DNA from: Paraburkholderia nodosa DSM 21604 | Lineage (GTDB): Bacteria; Pseudomonadota; Gammaproteobacteria; Burkholderiales; Burkholderiaceae | Direction of reading: 5' to 3' | Assembly (NCBI RefSeq): GCF_000519185.1 | Contig: NZ_JAFA01000004.1 | Coordinates: forward strand, 333,823 to 397,822 | Length of the DNA stretch: 64,000 nt | Shown here: piece after piece, positions 59,881 to 64,000 of the stretch | Numbering within the stretch: position 1 is the stretch's first letter | Layout of the letters: each line of letters opens with the position of its first letter | The notes under the pieces: model-generated | What the model was told of the DNA's origin: nothing | Databases searched by the model: none | What the model saw: the letters and a program-made list of their open reading frames with translations, nothing else | Made by a program: the position numbers and the translations under genes

Positions 59881-61347
59881 ATGGACAAAGGAATACTGCG
59901 CAACGTCGCAATCAATCTGTTCGGTCTCGTGCTGCCGACCTTCGTGTCGCTCGTCACGGTGCCTTCGTATATCCGCCTGCTCGGTGTGGAGCGCTATGGC
60001 GTGATCGCGCTCGTCTGGACCCTGATCGGCTACTTCAGCGTGCTCGATCTCGGCATGAGCATGGCCGCGCAGAACCAGATCTCGAAGGCGTATGCGTCGA
60101 AAGACGCCGACGCCTGCGAGCGCGTGTTCTGGAGCGCGTTCTGGCTGAACTTCACGACCGGTGCGATTGGCGGCCTGCTGATCTATTCGGGCGGCGCGCT
60201 CTATACGGCGTATTTCACGCACGTCACGCCCGAATTGCGGCACGAAGTCTATCTCGCGCTGCCCTGGCTCGCCGTGGCGATTCCGGTGGCGAACGTCTCG
60301 TGGGTGTTCGCGGGCGCGATCAACGGCGCGGAGCGCTTCGGCATCTACAACACGAACCAGACGCTCGGCACGTTCCTGTTCCAGCTGCTGCCGCTCGCCG
60401 CCGCCTGGGCGTACGAACCGAATCTGCAGACCGTGCTGGCCGCCGCCGTGTTTGCGCGTCTCGCGGCCGCCATCCTGCTCGGCCGCTCGGCGCTGCGCGT
60501 GCTCGGCATTCGCAAGGTGCGCGGGCCGCGCCTCGATACCTCGAAGGCGCTCTTCAATTTCGGCGGCTGGATGCTGGTCGCGAGCATCACGACGATGGTC
60601 GCGGATTCGCTCGACCGCATGATGCTGGGCGCGGGCCTCGGTGCGCGCTTCGTCACGTACTACACCGTGCCGCAGAACCTCGTCACGCGCCTGAACATGG
60701 TGCCCAACGCGCTCGTGCGCACGCTGTTTCCGCGCCTCTCCGCGCTGGGCCGCGAGCATGCGGATGAAATCGCCGCGCAGTCGCTGCAGTTTCTCAATGC
60801 CGTGTTCACGCCCATCGCCATCGGCGCGATCGTGGTGCTGCAGCCTTTCCTGCATGCGTGGGTCGGCCCCGTGATCGCCGAGCATGGTGCGCCGGTTGGA
60901 CGCGTGCTGATCATCGCCGTGTGGCTCGTCGGGCAGGCGGGCGTCACGCGCATTCTCATCCAGTCGCAAAACAATCCGGCTGTCGCCGCGCGCGTCGGGC
61001 TCGTGGAGCTGCCGCTCTTTGCCGGTCTGCTGTGGCTCGGCATATCGCGCTACGGCTTGCCGGGTGCGGCCGCCGCCGTGCTGTTTCGCGCACTGTTCGA
61101 CTACGTCGTGCTGCTGTGGCTTTCGCGCATTCATAGCCGAACGATCATCGTCGATATGTTTGCACACCTGAGTTTTCTCGCTGCCGCACTCGCTCTTGCG
61201 TGGTGGCTGCCGGACGCGCTGTACGCAATCGGCGCCGGTGTCGTGCTCGCGCTCGCCAACGTGGTGTGGTCCGTTGCGACCACGCCGATGCTGCGCGGCT
61301 ACGCCCGTTCCCTTCTCTTTCGACTGAATTCACGGAAAAGCGCATGA
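59881..61347 (+). CDS. bceQ: Repeat-unit flippase (Wzx-like)
   Basis: A 488-residue protein with about 12-14 helices, of the polysaccharide biosynthesis/MATE-like (MVF) superfamily: NVAINLFGLVLPTFVSLVTV, GVERYGVIALVWTLIGYFSV, LDLGMSMAAQNQIS are the N-terminal Wzx signature. It moves lipid-linked repeat units to the periplasmic face for BceI. Its stop overlaps bceR (ATGA). Confidence 0.9.
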   Translation: MDKGILRNVAINLFGLVLPTFVSLVTVPSYIRLLGVERYGVIALVWTLIGYFSVLDLGMSMAAQNQISKAYASKDADACERVFWSAFWLNFTTGAIGGLLIYSGGALYTAYFTHVTPELRHEVYLALPWLAVAIPVANVSWVFAGAINGAERFGIYNTNQTLGTFLFQLLPLAAAWAYEPNLQTVLAAAVFARLAAAILLGRSALRVLGIRKVRGPRLDTSKALFNFGGWMLVASITTMVADSLDRMMLGAGLGARFVTYYTVPQNLVTRLNMVPNALVRTLFPRLSALGREHADEIAAQSLQFLNAVFTPIAIGAIVVLQPFLHAWVGPVIAEHGAPVGRVLIIAVWLVGQAGVTRILIQSQNNPAVAARVGLVELPLFAGLLWLGISRYGLPGAAAAVLFRALFDYVVLLWLSRIHSRTIIVDMFAHLSFLAAALALAWWLPDALYAIGAGVVLALANVVWSVATTPMLRGYARSLLFRLNSRKSA

Positions 61348-63830
61348 GTCACGAACTGATCGACGAAGCGGCGCCGTCCGAAAGCGCCGCCGCGCCCATT
61401 CAACGGCGCGACGCCACCAGACCGCGACGGCCCGAAACGGGCGCCGTCATGCCGCTTCGGCCGCTGCGGCCAGCCCTCGCCGCGGGCCGTGCGCCGCGCG
61501 TGGCCATCGTGCACGACTGGCTCGTGACCTACGCGGGCGCGGAGCGCGTGCTCGAGCAGATCCTTGCCTGCTTTCCCGATGCGGACCTGTTCTCGGTCGT
61601 CGACTTCGTCGATGCGAAGGACCGCGCGTTCCTGCGCGGCAAGCGCGCCACGACCTCGTTCATCCAGAAGCTGCCGGGCGCGCGCAAGCGTTATCGCGCC
61701 TACCTGCCGTTCATGCCGCTCGCCATCGAGCAGCTCGACGTGTCGGGCTACGACGTGGTGATTTCGAGCAGCCATGCGGTGGCCAAGGGCGTGCTCACGG
61801 GACCGGACCAGTTCCATATCAGCTACGTGCATTCGCCGATCCGCTATGCGTGGGACCTCCAGCATCAGTACCTGCAGGAGTCGAGCCTCACGCGCGGCCC
61901 GAAGTCGATGCTCGCGCGCCTGATCCTGCACTACATCCGCAATTGGGACGTGCGCACGGCGAATTCGGTGGACCAGTTCGTCGCCAACTCGGAATTCATC
62001 GCGCGGCGCATTCAGAAGGTGTACCAGCGCCAGGCCGAGGTGGTCTATCCGCCCGTGGATGTCGATGCGTTCGAGCTGGAAACCACGAAAGAAGACTTCT
62101 ATATGACCGCCTCGCGGCTCGTGCCGTACAAGAAGATCGACCTGATCGTCGAGGCGTTCGCTCGCATGCCCGAACGGCGCCTCGTGGTGATCGGCGACGG
62201 CCCCGACATGCACAAGGTTCGCGCGAAGGCGACGCCCAACGTCGAAGTGCTGGGCTATCAGCCGTTCGCCGTACTGCACGACCGCATGCGGCGCGCCAAG
62301 GCCTTCGTGTTCGCAGCGGAAGAAGACTTCGGCATTTCCGTGGTCGAGGCGCAGGCTTGCGGCACGCCCGTGATTGCCTTCGGCAAGGGCGGCGCGCTCG
62401 AAACGGTGCGCGACACCGGTTCGCGCCCCACGGGCTTGTTCTTCGAAGAACAAAACGCAGACGCGATCATCGCGGCCGTCGAATCGTTCGAAAGCGATCC
62501 TGGCCGATTCCGCGCCGAAGATTGCCGCGCGAACGCCGAGCGCTTTTCTTCGCGACATTTCCGCGAGCAATTCTTCGCGCGTGTGGCGAAGGCGGTGCCG
62601 ACGATTGCGCAGGCGGGCTCGGCACACGGCGCGGCACCGTTCGAGATCGAAGCGGACGCACCGGAAGCGCCGCGCGTGCTCGCCATCGACCAGAGCGGCG
62701 TGCTGGGCGGCGCCGAGCTATCGCTGCTGGAAGTGGTGAAGGGCTTGCGCTCGCGTATCGACGTGCTGCTCTTCAATGACGGACCCTTCAGGGAGGCGCT
62801 CGACAAAGCCGGTGCGCGTGTGGAGGTGCTCGATTCGGGCGCGTTGAGCAACGTGCGCCGCGATGGCGGCACGGCGCCGCGACTGGGCGTGCTTGCGGGC
62901 ATCGCCGCGCTCGTGCGCGAGACGCGTCGCCGCGCGCGCGGCGCCGACGTGCTTTACGCCAACACGCAGCGTGCGATGGTGATCGGCGTGATCGCGGGCA
63001 AGCTCGCACGCAAGCCGGTGGTCTGGCATTTGCGCGATATTGTGAGCGACGAGCATTTCGGCCGCGTGCAGCGCGCCGTGATCAAGGGCTGCGCGAAGCT
63101 GGGACTCGCGCATGTGATCGCGAACTCGCATGCGTCGGCGAAGGTGTTCGCGCAGCTCACGCGCTTCGACGCGAAGCGCATCGACGTGGTGCACAACGGC
63201 GTGGATGAATCGCCGTTCCGTGCGCTCGCGCGCGTGCCGCAGGCGCAATTGCGCGCGCAGATCGGCTTGCCCGAGGACGCGTTCCTCGTGGGCGCGTTCA
63301 GCCGTCTTGCGCGCTGGAAGGGCCAGCATGTGTTGCTCGAAGCGTTGCTCGACGAGCCGCGTGCGCATGCTGTGTTTGTTGGGGCGCCGCTGTTCGGTGA
63401 GGATGCGTATGCCGCTGAGTTGCATGCGTTTGTCGAAGCGAATGGGTTGCAGGAGCGTGTGCATTTTCTCGGCTTCCGGCATGACATTGCTGCGTGCATG
63501 CGTGCCGTCGATGTGATCGCGCATACGTCTATTACGCCTGAGCCGTTTGGGCGTGTGGTCGTTGAGGGGATGCTGGCGCAGCGGCCGGTTGTTGCTTCTC
63601 GCGATGGCGGTGTGACTGAGATTGTCGAGCATGGTGAGAGCGGGTTGCTCTGCACGCCAGGTGATGCGAAGGAGCTGGCTGCGACCATCGGTAGGCTGTA
63701 CGACGACGCTGCGTTGCGCGATGGGCTTGCTGCGCAAGGACTGGCTACCGCGCGGGAACGGTTTGGGAAGCAGCAGTATGTAGATGCTGTCGAGCGCGTG
63801 TTGGATGGGGTTGTTGCTCGTGGCAAGTAG
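61344..63830 (+). CDS. bceR: Fused double GT4 glycosyltransferase
   Basis: An 828-residue protein of two complete GT-B glycosyltransferases. Domain 1 (~50-425): VAIVHDWLVTYAGAERVLEQ, YVHSPIRYAWD, ASRLVPYKKIDLIVEAF, EDFGISVVEAQACGTPVIAF. Domain 2 (~443-826): LAIDQSGVLGGAELSLLEVV, VHNGVDESPF, FSRLARWKGQHVLLEALL, EPFGRVVVEGMLAQRPVVAS. Both EX7E pairs are present, so two sugars may be added. The first ~45 residues are disordered. ATG 61344 overlaps bceQ's stop. From about 63360 the codons become much less GC-biased. Confidence 0.9.
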   Translation: MSHELIDEAAPSESAAAPIQRRDATRPRRPETGAVMPLRPLRPALAAGRAPRVAIVHDWLVTYAGAERVLEQILACFPDADLFSVVDFVDAKDRAFLRGKRATTSFIQKLPGARKRYRAYLPFMPLAIEQLDVSGYDVVISSSHAVAKGVLTGPDQFHISYVHSPIRYAWDLQHQYLQESSLTRGPKSMLARLILHYIRNWDVRTANSVDQFVANSEFIARRIQKVYQRQAEVVYPPVDVDAFELETTKEDFYMTASRLVPYKKIDLIVEAFARMPERRLVVIGDGPDMHKVRAKATPNVEVLGYQPFAVLHDRMRRAKAFVFAAEEDFGISVVEAQACGTPVIAFGKGGALETVRDTGSRPTGLFFEEQNADAIIAAVESFESDPGRFRAEDCRANAERFSSRHFREQFFARVAKAVPTIAQAGSAHGAAPFEIEADAPEAPRVLAIDQSGVLGGAELSLLEVVKGLRSRIDVLLFNDGPFREALDKAGARVEVLDSGALSNVRRDGGTAPRLGVLAGIAALVRETRRRARGADVLYANTQRAMVIGVIAGKLARKPVVWHLRDIVSDEHFGRVQRAVIKGCAKLGLAHVIANSHASAKVFAQLTRFDAKRIDVVHNGVDESPFRALARVPQAQLRAQIGLPEDAFLVGAFSRLARWKGQHVLLEALLDEPRAHAVFVGAPLFGEDAYAAELHAFVEANGLQERVHFLGFRHDIAACMRAVDVIAHTSITPEPFGRVVVEGMLAQRPVVASRDGGVTEIVEHGESGLLCTPGDAKELAATIGRLYDDAALRDGLAAQGLATARERFGKQQYVDAVERVLDGVVARGK

Positions 63831-63869
63831 TTGGTTTTTTTAGGCCTTAGTCGCGGCGTTTTGGCCTCT

Positions 63870-63918
63870 CCTTGTTTTCGCGTTGGTATGCAGGTGTTGC
63901 CCCTGTGCGGGGCGGCAC
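63870..63918. repeat. Partial Burkholderia-type dispersed repeat
   Basis: The stretch around TTTTCGCGTTGGTATGCAGG and TGTTGCCCCTGTGCGGGGCG resembles, from memory, a sequence common between genes in Burkholderia/Paraburkholderia that normally continues with CACCTACTTTTCTTTGC. Here it stops at GGCGGCAC and changes to TGTAGTGGTCAAG. Whole-genome copy number cannot be seen here. Confidence 0.4.
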
Positions 63919-64000
63919 TGTAGTGGTCAAGCCTCTTTGGACACCCACAAAGGGGCTTTTCAATAAATCGAAGTTTCGTATCGCACTGGCGGCAGATTGT
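63919..64000 (+). mobile_element. Possible insertion-sequence end, cut by window edge
   Basis: TGTAGTGGTCAAGCCTCTTT begins abruptly inside the repeat and looks like an IS terminal sequence (TG start). It includes an 11-bp hairpin, AAGCCTCTTTG (63929-63939) with CAAAGGGGCTT (63948-63958), followed by TTTC, which could instead be a terminator for the bceQ-R transcript. No transposase frame is visible before the edge. Confidence 0.35.

Overview
The window is high-GC DNA from a Burkholderiaceae genome, most likely Paraburkholderia, Caballeronia or a close relative. Evidence: strong GC-rich codon bias, Burkholderia-typical families (DUF4148, DUF4337, DUF2501), and above all an exopolysaccharide locus whose gene content and order match the cepacian (bce) clusters. 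In the Burkholderia cepacia complex bce-I and bce-II are separate; here they are contiguous, as reported for environmental (Paraburkholderia-type) species. The genus call is inference.

Layout. 1-1739: selenium-binding-protein-56/methanethiol oxidase gene with a downstream membrane-protein gene cut by the window edge. 1993-2328: a small secreted DUF4148 protein. 2881-11192: alpha-2-macroglobulin/PBP1C pair. 11210-16612: leftward efflux operon (MarR regulator, FUSC permease, DUF1656, HlyD-type adaptor, NodT-type outer-membrane lipoprotein) of the aromatic/fusaric-acid export type. 16786-20359: housekeeping singles (HAD phosphatase, SAM methyltransferase, class V aminotransferase, PaaI-like thioesterase). 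20462-23293: leftward three-gene ABC importer of the TrpXYZ type. 24304-29229: rightward branched-chain amino acid ABC importer livK-H-M-G-F. 29326-33772: a low-GC accessory island with a type VI secretion effector (metallopeptidase-like plus GH19-like), its probable periplasmic immunity protein, a broken VgrG tail and other decayed fragments. 33915-37218: LuxR-type regulator, DUF4337 membrane protein, secreted hypothetical protein, DUF2501 protein. 37876-39099: a protein made from an IS5-type transposase DNA-binding domain without the catalytic domain. 39159-63830: exopolysaccharide locus. 63870-64000: a truncated Burkholderia-type repeat and a possible insertion-sequence end.

How the exopolysaccharide genes fit together. 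BceA makes GDP-mannose and BceC makes UDP-glucuronate. BceN and BceM convert GDP-mannose to a GDP-6-deoxyhexose (GDP-rhamnose expected). BceB loads the first sugar phosphate on undecaprenyl phosphate. BceG, H, J, K and the double-domain BceR extend the repeat unit, and BceO is a membrane O-acyltransferase. BceQ (Wzx) flips the unit, BceI (Wzy) polymerises it, and BceF (tyrosine autokinase/copolymerase), BceD (its phosphatase) and BceE (Wza-type outer-membrane exporter) control export. A secreted beta-propeller protein with an EF-hand loop sits between bceO and bceQ. BceS and BceT equivalents are not in the window. Two AT-rich divergent intergenic regions (40680-41178 and 57272-57627) drive the locus and share a GCCGGAAT motif.

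No rRNA, tRNA or CRISPR array was seen. The least ordinary parts are the type VI effector island, the exapted transposase-domain protein beside the exopolysaccharide locus, and the EF-hand beta-propeller protein.
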